Source: Ceratobasidium sp. AG-K
Lineage: Eukaryota; Basidiomycota; Agaricomycetes; Cantharellales; Ceratobasidiaceae
DNA: 64,000 bases
Assembly (NCBI GenBank): GCA_037039685.1
Contig: JAWNGF010000011.1
Span: forward strand, 1,550,001 to 1,614,000
Direction of reading: 5' to 3'
The notes under the pieces were generated by a model. The model saw only the letters and a program-made list of their open reading frames with translations. It was not told where the DNA came from and ran no database searches. The position numbers and the translations under genes are program-made. Below, in pieces: positions 19,801 to 28,078 of this stretch. Every line of letters starts with the position of its first letter. Positions within the stretch are counted from its first letter, which is position 1.

Positions 19801-20750
19801 AAAGACCTTCGAAGAAACTGGATAACAAGAAGCACGGGCCATTTGTTGTGAAGCGACAGATAGGGTCACACGCTTATGAGCTCGATTTGCCGGCAACAAT
19901 GAGGGTGCACCCCGTTTTTCACATCGATTTGCTCAGCCCTTACAAGAAAGACACAGAATTCAACCGAAACCAACCCCGACCACCGCCGATCATAACAGAA
20001 GAAGGAGAAGAAGAATATGAAGTAGAAAAGATTTTGGACTGGAAGGAGACAAAGGACGGTCTTTTTTACATGGTCAGATGGAAGGGTTATGGAAGTGAAG
20101 AAGACACAGAACAAAGGGCGGAAGATTTTGGTCACCTTTCAAAGATCATCAAGGACCTTCTACGCCGACACCCCAAAGCTCCCACGCCATCTAACTACGC
20201 TCCAGGGAAAATAACAGGCAGAAGGGGTGAAACGGACAGCCTCACTTGCAAAACTTGCTACTACTCCAAGAAACACCCCCAACTCGACACTTTAAATCTT
20301 TTTTGCCCTCTGCAATGCCTGCTGTCTCCCGCTCCACCATTGCCAACAACCTCACCCGCATCCTCGAAGGACCTGCCTTTGCCACGGCAAGGATCCTTGA
20401 CTCCGGAGCCGCCCTCTACGTCTTCAAGAGGTCACAACAAAGCTCGGGCAGAATGCACTTCAGGGCCTCGGACGACATCCTCCACTCAGACCTGGGGGAA
20501 TTCCAGTGGGTCGGAAAAAAATGGCCAACACGCATGCAGCTCCTACGGAAGGACATATTTGTCTGCCGGGGGTGTGCCGCATTCCAGGTCTCGGAGGTCG
20601 TTCTCCTCTCCACTCACATGCTCGGGGTGGTTGAATGGGGCCAAGAAGGAGCATACTCAAGCGAGTGGGTACCAGGTTACGACGGAAGGCAGCCAACGCT
20701 CCGACCTAGATGGAACGATGCCTGGGACGCCAACCACGAAAAGGACCTGA
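16836..20750 (+). CDS. Pol polyprotein of copy A1 (about 1304 codons open)
   Basis: Domains in order: protease (LIDSGASKNF, Asp at about residue 40), reverse transcriptase with YIDD at about 346, RNase H (ETDAS at about 493), integrase with HHCC finger (from about 710) and SDRG core, and chromodomain at about 1058-1110 (EEEYEVEKILDWKE, MVRWKGY). The first codon given is GTG because the frame is probably entered by -1 shifting from gag. The RNase H motif is TNHRNL, whereas A3 keeps TDHRNL, so one catalytic Asp has become Asn. The last 145 codons overlap ORF3 in another frame and are Ser/Thr/Pro-rich. The functional Pol probably ends near residue 1150. Confidence 0.93.
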   Translation: MCGETKKPATETMYFRATNASTIVYANVAGITESIPTLIDSGASKNFLDISWARSNNIPLMELSTPRKVIGIQGKELSHQIRFKAKLELEVEGRTFKQVFFAMPTGETKLILGLEWLEESNPVIDWKTKHISWRTEPIQARTASIDDLPKEFKEFADVFSEEKFKRIPDHRPYDCAIDFKEGAELPKPARPIPLSPAESIALREYLDEEIAAGKIRPSKSPIASPCFFVKKPIDPKNPGAVRQLRLVQDLRGVNAITKDDRFPMPLMEDLLDKIKDAKIFSKIDLRMGFNNIRIREGDEWKTAFRTKEGLFEYVVMPFGLKNAPAIFQRYMNHIFHDLIDVCVIVYIDDILVFSKDRSQHTVDVRKVLKILLEENLFAKLPKCEFFVTKLTYTGLGISDSGISMEEEKVKAIKEWKEPRTVKQVQAFLGFANFYRRFVPNFSRLAKPLTTLTRKENKWEWGNDHQEAFEALKTEISKEPTLRHPNPDKPFFLETDASGVAMGAILSQRQDNGYLHPIAFLSKSFNEAQLNYDVHDKELMAIIESLTHWRLYLEGTRDPITIYTNHRNLQFWKEARTFNRRHARWHQLLASYNFDIIYRPGILSSKPDLLSRRSNHEDIPTPKQVMISVERFKGFMGQIDTNIIDTIKEAQETDEGLAQIKEICKSKETLPKTLQHSAKDYDFKEGLLWFKGRIYVPEDKEARLAIMRVHHNSKMAGHQGQARTLELISRRYFWPGMKQSINRYVESCETCQRTKGSKSIVPIKPLEIPKGPWEDIAFDFVVKLPKSRGSDSILVVVDRFSRMADFIPCKESHTASDLANLFVTNVWKLHGFPKSTISDRGTTFNSKLMKAIYEKIGTSPGFSTAYHPQTDGITEKINQWMEGWLRSFVNHWQDDWADLLPIAEFSYNLQKHRITGSSPFEIVYGREPLWNISAEESAVPEANNITGKWRKIHDEAIASMETQRLPEEEPKNEYQEGDLVWLLGKNIQTKRPSKKLDNKKHGPFVVKRQIGSHAYELDLPATMRVHPVFHIDLLSPYKKDTEFNRNQPRPPPIITEEGEEEYEVEKILDWKETKDGLFYMVRWKGYGSEEDTEQRAEDFGHLSKIIKDLLRRHPKAPTPSNYAPGKITGRRGETDSLTCKTCYYSKKHPQLDTLNLFCPLQCLLSPAPPLPTTSPASSKDLPLPRQGSLTPEPPSTSSRGHNKARAECTSGPRTTSSTQTWGNSSGSEKNGQHACSSYGRTYLSAGGVPHSRSRRSFSSPLTCSGWLNGAKKEHTQASGYQVTTEGSQRSDLDGTMPGTPTTKRT

Positions 20751-21079
20751 GCGACTGGAGGATGGAGAGGGGCCGATACCAGAAGGAGAAGATCGACTGG
20801 GAACCCTACTGGTGGAAGAAGGAGGAGGCTGACGTGTCGGCATGGAAGGAGGCAGAGCCCGATGTGCGACAGTGGGACAAGGAGTTCGTGGAGGCTCAGG
20901 AAAGGGTTTTGGACTGGTCCAAGGCCGACTGGACAAGGGAGGAGACATGGGAAGAGTGGGAGAAGTTCTCGGACAAACCGGGGAACACCGCGTTCAATCC
21001 CATCGACCTGACCTTGGAGGAAGATGAAGGGCTTGAGGAGTTTATGCTGAGGAAAGGGAAGGACTGCGCGGTACAGTAA
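20315..21079 (+). CDS. Family A ORF3, accessory protein after Pol (254 aa), copy A1
   Basis: An intact third ORF in the -1 frame relative to pol, ending 41 nt before the 3' LTR. I chose the ATG at 20315 (MPAVSRSTIANN) because all three complete A copies share it and the length is 254 codons in each. The features are an N-terminal LYVFKRSQQ segment, a CxxC core (FVCRGCAAFQVSEVV) near residue 90, a striking run of tryptophans in charged sequence in the C-terminal half, and an acidic tail with NPIDLTLEEDEG, a SUMO-interaction-like motif. It has no signal peptide or membrane span. I do not recognise a family. The CxxC core resembles that of family C ORF3 (YHCQECIGLTVCDVV), so a shared origin is likely. 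Confidence 0.75.
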   Translation: MPAVSRSTIANNLTRILEGPAFATARILDSGAALYVFKRSQQSSGRMHFRASDDILHSDLGEFQWVGKKWPTRMQLLRKDIFVCRGCAAFQVSEVVLLSTHMLGVVEWGQEGAYSSEWVPGYDGRQPTLRPRWNDAWDANHEKDLSDWRMERGRYQKEKIDWEPYWWKKEEADVSAWKEAEPDVRQWDKEFVEAQERVLDWSKADWTREETWEEWEKFSDKPGNTAFNPIDLTLEEDEGLEEFMLRKGKDCAVQ

Positions 21080-21120
21080 GTCCATTCAGGTCCCCCAAAT
21101 GGACTCATAGGGGGGAGTAA

Positions 21121-21575
21121 TGTCGTGAGCCAGCTCACTCCATTGGACTCGACTGTTGTCTCGCCCGCCTGTTCCTTTCTTTTGTGTTGTGTTCCGTTTC
21201 CGTTTGCCGCGTTGCCACCTTCTTGTGGTTATCCTGTTACATTGTGTAACGCGGCTGTGCTTTGTACGAGTCATGTCTGTTCATACAGCATGACTCACAT
21301 GGACACTCCTGACTGGTAGACTGTATGACTCATGTGGCTGCGCCTTGTATGACTCGGCCACTTCTTGATTATATATAGAGGACCAACAAGCCTGGTAACC
21401 CCAGCTTGTTTTGTCTCGTCAAAACATCCCCTCTGAGTGACACTTAGAATCACCCCTACCCTCAAGAGCCTACAGACGCTTAAGTGTGTTGCGGTTCAAG
21501 AGGTCACTTAGGTCTTAGTGCCGTCCACTCCCCATCGCGGCTTGTCTCATAGCCATTAAGAAGAAGCTTACAACA
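21121..21575 (+). repeat. 3' LTR of copy A1 (455 bp)
   Basis: TGTCGTGAGC to CTTACAACA. It differs from the 5' LTR mainly by C/T and G/A changes. Family C gag begins at the next base. Confidence 0.95.
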
Positions 21576-23424
21576 AATTGGCAGCATAGTCGAAACATCC
21601 CAGGGAGAACCCACCAATTCCAATGAACAATTGACATCCCCTACCATCAGGGTGATTGAAATCACAGACAACACGCTGCCACCTGTGACTCTACAAAGAG
21701 ATCCAGGAACAATAGCCAGCCCACGGGCAATTAGGGTCATTCGACCAACAGGAACGGCGCAATTTGGCCAAAGGAATGCAACAGCAGGGCCATCGATACC
21801 ACTACCTGCACTCCTTGGGCCTAGACAACCCCTTGAAATGCCAAACTTAGACAATTTTTTCCCACAGGCTACTCCAGCACCTTCTACTCCCAGTATAGTT
21901 CCAGTGATGACAGTAGCATCCAGAAGCCAAAGCGTGGCAAGCGTTCCCTCTACCTTCGAATCACAAAGGAGCATAGAAACTATCTCCAAAGATGAAAGAT
22001 TGAGAAGGGAAATCATTATTGAAAACACCGATGGACATGCGGTACAAACATTGGAAAGAATTTTCAATACTCTGCAAGTCCAGTATCAACAAGAAAACGC
22101 AGTACAGGCGCTCCGCAATCGAGGGACTGGGAAGAAGATGGGATCTCCAGCAACAGGAAAACAACAACATGATGCAGCGAATTGAGCGCATTGTATCCCA
22201 AACCAAAGACGGGGTCAACACCTTCTATGAGCGTCTCCGAAACGTTGATCGCGCACAACAAAGGATTGAACAAATATTTGAACAATCTGTAGAGAACTTT
22301 GAGCATATCAACCAACAATTGGTGGCTCAAAACCAGCTGATTACTCAGAACCTGCAAAATCAAGTAGGACGTATTGACAGGATGGAGGAAACCATGGGTA
22401 GAATGGCTGAGGGAATGAGAAACATCACCCTTGCCCTAGGACAAATCAATGAAGAAGTTGCAGAAGGATTCCAAGATCAAACCAATTGAGTTAGGGAAAT
22501 CCAGACAGGGGGACGAGAAACGTTCGACCTTCTTGAACAAATTGGAGCCAACGCCCAAGTAGAATCAGATCACAGATGCAAGGAATCCAGGTGAACTTCC
22601 ATAGAAGTCCCAAATCCTAGGGAACCTCCTCCACATAGAAGAAACATTTCACCCCAAGGAAGGAGATTGCCCTCATTTGAGGTGCAAGGACAATCAGGGT
22701 ACCAGATCAGGGATGAAGGAAGAACCTTTATCATCCAAACAGGACAAGGTGGAAACGGGAATGGATCAGGCCCACGTATCAAGATGCCCAAAGCATTTGA
22801 AGGAACGAGAGGAATGGCTGCCAAAACATTCCTTGCACGAATGAAAGCATTTTTCCGTCTGAACCCAAATCAATATGACACTGAAGAACGTCGGATCGTT
22901 GCCACCCTTATGAACATGGCAGAAGGCACGGCAGGAAATTGGGCACAACCCGCTCTCAATCGATACAATGACAGGGAAAACCATCCTTGGCTGGAATCAT
23001 GGGAAGCTTTCCAAAACGCCTACGAAAAGCAGTGGAGCGACCCTAGCAAGAAAATCCAAGCAGAACAAGGGATCCAACGCCTCTATCAAAACAAGTCCAT
23101 AGGCAAATACATCTCTGAATTCCGACTTCTTGCACAAGAACTCGATTGGAACAACGCTGCCCTGACTGCGCGTTTTAGGCAAGGGCTGAGTAGACTTATC
23201 AAAGCAGAACTTGTCCGCAAAGAACTCAGGGATAGAAGGACCGCTGCACAATGGATCTAGAAGGATGGATCGATATTGCCCTTCAAGCCAAAGAAATCCA
23301 GAAGCTCACCAATCCGCAAATCAAAGGAAAGAAGGAACAAAGGACCAAGGGATCCAAGCCTTCCAAACAAGTGAAAGGAGATCTCGTCCCAAAGGCTGAA
23401 AAAACACACCGCAAGGAAAACAAC
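21576..23424 (+). pseudogene. Gag of copy C1, first visible part
   Basis: Aligns with C2 gag from the position of its residue block GIGNTVETSQEE onward. The damage includes an extra base near 22113, TGA at 22487-22489 and at 22592-22594 (CGA in C2 at both), and a lost base near 23250. The capsid core (PKAFEGTRGMAAKTFLARMK) is still readable. It is interrupted by the A2 LTR just before the zinc knuckle. Confidence 0.9.
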
Positions 23425-23881
23425 TGTCGTGAGCCAGCTCACTCCATCGGACTTGCCTGTTGTCTCGCCCTCCTGTTCCCTTCTTTTGTGTCGTGTTTCT
23501 GTTTCCGCTTGCCGCGTTGCCACCTTCTTGTGGTTATTCTGTTACATTGTGTAACGCGGCTGTGCTTTGTACGAGTCATGTCTGTTCATACAGCATGACT
23601 CACATGGACACTCCTGACTGGCTGTTCTGTGTGACTCGTGTGGCTGCGCCTTGTATGACTCGGCCACTTCTTGTTTATATATAGAGGACCAACAAGCCTG
23701 GTAACCCCAGCTTGTTTTGTCTCGTCAAAACATCCCCTCTGAGTGACACTTAGAACCACCCCTACCCTCAAGAGCCTACAGACGCTTAAGTGTGTTGCGG
23801 TTCAAGAGGTCACTTAGGTCTTAGTGCCGTCCACTCTCCATCGTGGCTTGCCTCATAACCATCAAGAAGAAGCTTACAACA
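23425..23881 (+). repeat. 5' LTR of copy A2 (457 bp)
   Basis: TGTCGTGAGC to CTTACAACA. It is followed by TTACAAAACAAGCTT, the same self-priming site as in A1. Confidence 0.95.
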
Positions 23882-23901
23882 TTACAAAACAAGCTTAAAA
23901 C

Positions 23902-25902
23902 ATGTCTATTCAAGAAGATGGAGGGTCACGTCCTTCATCCACTATATCAACAAGAAGAGGACCCAGTCGGGCAGCAAGGCCCACAGGATCACTAAACGAA
24001 CAAGACATCGCACAAACTCAAGTGGGAGGTCCTGCCCGATCATGCCCCCTAAGTCAAGCATCAATGCCGGGAGCCTTCGGCATTTCTGACATGACAACGG
24101 TACAGGAAGAAGAACCCACTATCACAAACAGAGAACCAGGAGATCTCACGAATGATCCCACTCCAGCCGTAATTCGTATTCCAACCGCAACTCCAGGGCC
24201 ATCACGTCCCCTGTGGCCGTTACGGACTAGAAGACAGTTCTTTTCTCCCCAACCCGAAGCTCATGGGGGCGTATCACTTGTTCCCATTAGACCTCCTCCT
24301 ACACCACACGTTCCAAATGTCCCTACAGTTCCTCAAATTGAAGGAACCATCACCGACGTAGGACCAATTCCAGTGGCTTCCCAGCCAGTCACACCGGCGA
24401 TTCCAGCACCCCCATATATTCCACAGGGTTACTCCGGGCAATCAGCCCCGGTACAACAAAGCGCCGGTGACCCAGGAAGCTCAAGTTCAAGTTCCAGCTC
24501 TAGCGGCAGGACTGTAATCAGCAATTTAGATGACCTAGACGACCTCCTAGAAGGAAGACACAACGCTACCCTTAGGGTTATAGACGGAATGAGAGTCACT
24601 ATAGACCAAAGGCTTAGTGGCCTAGAACAAGCCACCCAGGTTCTAGCAAACAACCAGCAGATCTTTAACGACTCTATCAACACTCTACAAGGAACCTTGA
24701 CAGACATTTTAAACTCGGCAAGAAATGGCGAACATAATTCCTTTCTAGTCGGTCAAGACGTAACCCGTCTTCAAAATGAAGTTACCAACACCCAAGGACT
24801 AGTGAATAACGTACGCAAAGAACTCAACACTACCAGGCAAGCCCAACTTGAATGGAATGAGGCAGTAACACAAGGACTAGAAACCTTACGACAGGAGGGA
24901 GCCTCCTTCACTACCAAAATCACGGAAGTTCAGGAAACCATCAACAATATGCGAGAAGACATGGACGAGGCATCCCTGCACGGGATCCCCTCTAAGCGAT
25001 CAAACTCTCCACCACATCCAGACGCGGAATCTACCAGGATCGACAAATTAGAATTAAGAATCCAATGGCTGGCCGAAAACCCAAACACGGGTAGTGGACC
25101 ACGTCGTCCCAAGGTGACTCGTCCAGAAGCCTTCGACGGAAAGAAAGGGGAAGGTGCCGAAATGTTTATCACACAAATGGAAAGCTACTTTATGCGCTTG
25201 GGCGACCAATACACTTCCAACGAAGAAGGGATCCGCGAAGCTCTAGCAAACTTCAAGTCCGAGAACAAAGCTGCCACTCACTGGGCACAAGTACTCCTAC
25301 GTTTGCTTAACCAAAGGGAAAATAACCAAAACCTTGCCTCATGGGAAAGTTTCAAGGCACACTTCATGGAACAATTCAGCGACCCCAACAAAAAAGCTAA
25401 AGCCGAATCAGATATCCGAAAATGCAAACAGAACAACTCTGTAGCAAACTATGCTTCGGAATTCCGATATCTCCTGGTAGATGTAAATTGGGGACAGGAA
25501 GCTCTGATCAACCAATTCAAGGAAGGGTTGAAGTCGGAAGTCAAGACCAAACTAGCTCGCTTCGAACTGACCCTGATCAATGAAGATGGGACAGAACGGG
25601 AACTTTCCCTTGACCGGTGGATCTCAATCGCAATCTCTATTGACCAGAAATTGCAACAAATCAAGACCTCGACAGGGAAGAAGGCAGCCCAGCCAACCAC
25701 TAGTGGACAATCCTCTACAAAGTGGCTGCCTGACGAAGTATACAAAGCAAGGATAGCAACCAACCGCTGCCTGAAGTGCGGACAAGAAGGACACCGTTCA
25801 TTCAAATGCCCGTCCAAGCAATGGATAACGACGGAACCTAGCGTTAAAGGAAGGGAGGCAACAATCGTAGAAGACTCGGGAAAAGAAGGGGTCTCCCTCT
25901 AA
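23902..25902 (+). CDS. Gag polyprotein, copy A2 (666 aa, intact)
   Basis: Full-length Gag of the same size as in A0, starting MSIQEDGGSRPSS 21 nt after the LTR. It has a Pro-rich N-terminus, serine run, coiled-coil-like middle, capsid core and CX2CX4HX4C knuckle. It is the only complete gag in the window besides A0. The -1 slippery heptamer GGGAAAA lies at 25878-25884, before the TAA at 25900-25902. The protein may still be made, although its pol is disrupted. Confidence 0.92.
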   Translation: MSIQEDGGSRPSSTISTRRGPSRAARPTGSLNEQDIAQTQVGGPARSCPLSQASMPGAFGISDMTTVQEEEPTITNREPGDLTNDPTPAVIRIPTATPGPSRPLWPLRTRRQFFSPQPEAHGGVSLVPIRPPPTPHVPNVPTVPQIEGTITDVGPIPVASQPVTPAIPAPPYIPQGYSGQSAPVQQSAGDPGSSSSSSSSSGRTVISNLDDLDDLLEGRHNATLRVIDGMRVTIDQRLSGLEQATQVLANNQQIFNDSINTLQGTLTDILNSARNGEHNSFLVGQDVTRLQNEVTNTQGLVNNVRKELNTTRQAQLEWNEAVTQGLETLRQEGASFTTKITEVQETINNMREDMDEASLHGIPSKRSNSPPHPDAESTRIDKLELRIQWLAENPNTGSGPRRPKVTRPEAFDGKKGEGAEMFITQMESYFMRLGDQYTSNEEGIREALANFKSENKAATHWAQVLLRLLNQRENNQNLASWESFKAHFMEQFSDPNKKAKAESDIRKCKQNNSVANYASEFRYLLVDVNWGQEALINQFKEGLKSEVKTKLARFELTLINEDGTERELSLDRWISIAISIDQKLQQIKTSTGKKAAQPTTSGQSSTKWLPDEVYKARIATNRCLKCGQEGHRSFKCPSKQWITTEPSVKGREATIVEDSGKEGVSL

Positions 25903-25904
25903 CT

Positions 25905-26816
25905 GTGTGTGGAGAGACCAAAAAACCGGCAATGGAAACAATGTACTTTAGAGCGACAAATGAATCTACCATTGTTTACGCAAACGTTGCTGGAATCACA
26001 GAATCTATCCCTACTCTCATCGATTCCGGAGCATCAAAGAACTTCTTGGACATCTCGTGGGCTCGATCCAACAACATTCCACTCATGGAACTTTCCACTC
26101 CTAGAAAAGTAATTGGTATCCAGGGGAAGGAACTCTCCCACCAAATACGCTTCAAAGCTAAGCTGGAACTAGAGGTAGAAGGAAGAACCTTCAAACAAGT
26201 CTTCTTCGCTATGCCTACTGGAGAGATTAAACTTATCTTGGGATTGGAATGGTTAGAGGAATCAAACCCTGTCATCGATTGGAAAACAAAGCACATATCA
26301 TGGCGGACAGAACCCATTCAAGCAAGGACAGCCTCAATAGACGATCTTCCCGAGGAATTCAAGGAATTTGCCGACGTCTTCAGTGAAGAAAAATTCAAGA
26401 GAATCCCGGATCATCGTCCATATGACTGCGCCATCGACTTCAAGGAAGGAGCTGAACTTCTGAAACCAGCCAGACCTATCCCACTTTCTCCGGCAGAATC
26501 TATTGCTCTAAGAGAATACCTAGATGAAGAAATCGCGGCAGGAAAAATTCGACCAAGCAAATCACCCATTGCATCACCTTGTTTCTTTGTCAAAAAACCA
26601 ATCGATCCAAAAAATCCTGGGGCAGTTCGCCAACTACGACTCGTTCAAGACCTCAGAGGAGTAAACGCCATTACAAAAGACGACAGATTCCCAATGCCCC
26701 TAATGGAAGACCTCTTGGATAAAATCAAGGACGCAAAAATTTTCTCCAAGATTGATCTACGCATGGGTTTCAACAATATCAGAATTAGGGAAGGCGACGA
26801 ATGGAAGACAGCTTTC
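25905..26816 (+). pseudogene. Pol of copy A2, 5' part before the A3 insertion
   Basis: Encodes the protease (LIDSGASKNF) and the first part of the RT (to GDEWKTAF) without stops. It is cut at 26816 by the antisense A3 LTR, with target duplication ctttc. The reading frame would run a further 72 nt into the LTR and stop at 26888. The rest of the gene is at 34046. Confidence 0.93.
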
Positions 26817-27272
26817 TGTCGTAGGCTTCTTCTTGGTGGCTATGAGACGAGCCGCGATGGAGAGTGGACGGCACTAAGACCTAAGTGACCTCTTGAACCG
26901 CAACGCACTTAAGCGTCTGTAGGCTCTTGAGGGTAGGGGTGGTTCTAAGTGTCACTCGAAGGGGATGTTTTGACGAGACAAAACAAGCTGGGGTTACCAG
27001 GCTTGTTGGTCTTCTATATATATACGAGAAGTGGCCGAGTCATACACAGCGTAGCCACATGAGTCAAAGCAGTCAACCAGTCAGGAGTGTCCATGTGAGT
27101 CATGCTGTATGAACAGACATGACTCGTTCAAAGCACAGCCGCGTTACACAATGTAACAGAATAACCACAAGAAGGTGGCAACGCGGCAAACGGAAACGAG
27201 AACGTAACGTACTGAAGGAGACAGGAGGGCGAGACAACGGGCGAGTTCGATGGAGTGAGCTAGCTCACGACA
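26817..27272 (-). repeat. 3' LTR of copy A3 (456 bp)
   Basis: Minus orientation. It is preceded on the element strand by a purine tract (AAAAGGGGAGTAA). Confidence 0.95.
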
Positions 27273-27313
27273 TTACTCCCCTTTTAGAGTCCGTTTGGGG
27301 GACCTGAACGGAC

Positions 27314-28078
27314 CTACTGCACTGCACAGTCCCTTTCCTTCTTCAGCATAAAGTCTTCCAGCCCCTCCTCCTCCTCCAAGGTCAGGTCGATGGGATTAAA
27401 AACGGTATTTCCCGGTTCGTCCGAGAACTTCTCCCATTCCTCCCAAGTTTCTTCCTTTGTCCAGTCCGCCTTGGACCAGTCCAAAACCCTCTCCTGGGCC
27501 TCCACAAACTCCTCATCCCACTGTCGCACGTCGGGCTCTACCTCCTTCCATGCCGACACGTCCGTCTCCTCCTTCCTCCACCAGCAAGGTTCCCATTCAA
27601 TCTTTTCCTTCTGGTATCTGCCCCTTTCCATCCTCCAATCGCTTAGGTCCTTCTCGTAGTTGGCATCCCAGGCATCGTTCCATCTAGGTCGGAGCGTTGG
27701 CTGCCTTCCGTCATAGCCTGGCACCCACTCGCTCGAGTATGCTCCTTCTTGTCCCCATTCGACCACTCCGAGCATGTGGGTGGAGAGGAGGACAACCTCC
27801 GAGACCTGGAATGCGGCGCACCCTCGGCAGACAAATATGTCCTTTCGTAGGAGCTGCATGCGTGTTGGCCATTTTTTCCCGACCCACTGGAATTCCCCCA
27901 AGTCTGAGTGGAGGACGTCGTCTGAGGCCCTGAAGTGCATCCTTCCAGAGCTTTGTTGCGACCTCTTGAAGACGTAGAGGGCAGCTCCGGCGTCGAGAAT
28001 CCTTGCCGTGGCAAAGGCAGGTCCTTTGAGGACGCGGGTGAGGTTGTTGGTGATGGTGGAACGTGTAACGGCAGGCAT
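27314..28078 (-). CDS. Family A ORF3, copy A3 (254 aa, intact)
   Basis: Same length and start (MPAVTRSTITNN) as in A1, in the -1 frame relative to pol. It keeps the CxxC core (FVCRGCAAFQVSEVV), the Trp-rich charged segment and the acidic NPIDLTLEEEEG tail. It is uninterrupted although gag and pol of the same copy each carry a stop. Compared with A1, a good share of the residue changes are conservative (Asp/Glu, Lys/Arg). Confidence 0.75.
   Translation of the reverse strand: MPAVTRSTITNNLTRVLKGPAFATARILDAGAALYVFKRSQQSSGRMHFRASDDVLHSDLGEFQWVGKKWPTRMQLLRKDIFVCRGCAAFQVSEVVLLSTHMLGVVEWGQEGAYSSEWVPGYDGRQPTLRPRWNDAWDANYEKDLSDWRMERGRYQKEKIEWEPCWWRKEETDVSAWKEVEPDVRQWDEEFVEAQERVLDWSKADWTKEETWEEWEKFSDEPGNTVFNPIDLTLEEEEGLEDFMLKKERDCAVQ

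Larger units (their letters stand above)
14365..21575 (+). mobile_element. Family A chromovirus, copy A1 (7211 bp, mismatched flanks)
   Basis: Complete LTR-gag-pol-ORF3-LTR layout with 455-bp LTRs. The left flank is tttca, inside family B RT. The right flank is aattg, inside family C gag. A normal insertion would show the same 5 bp on both sides, so A1 is best read as a recombinant between two A insertions. Confidence 0.95.

Noticed and set aside
20246..20314. ORF3 starting at the upstream ATG (20246)
   Set aside because: The 23 extra residues lie in pol coding sequence. The downstream ATG (20315) gives the same 254-aa length in all three complete A copies.
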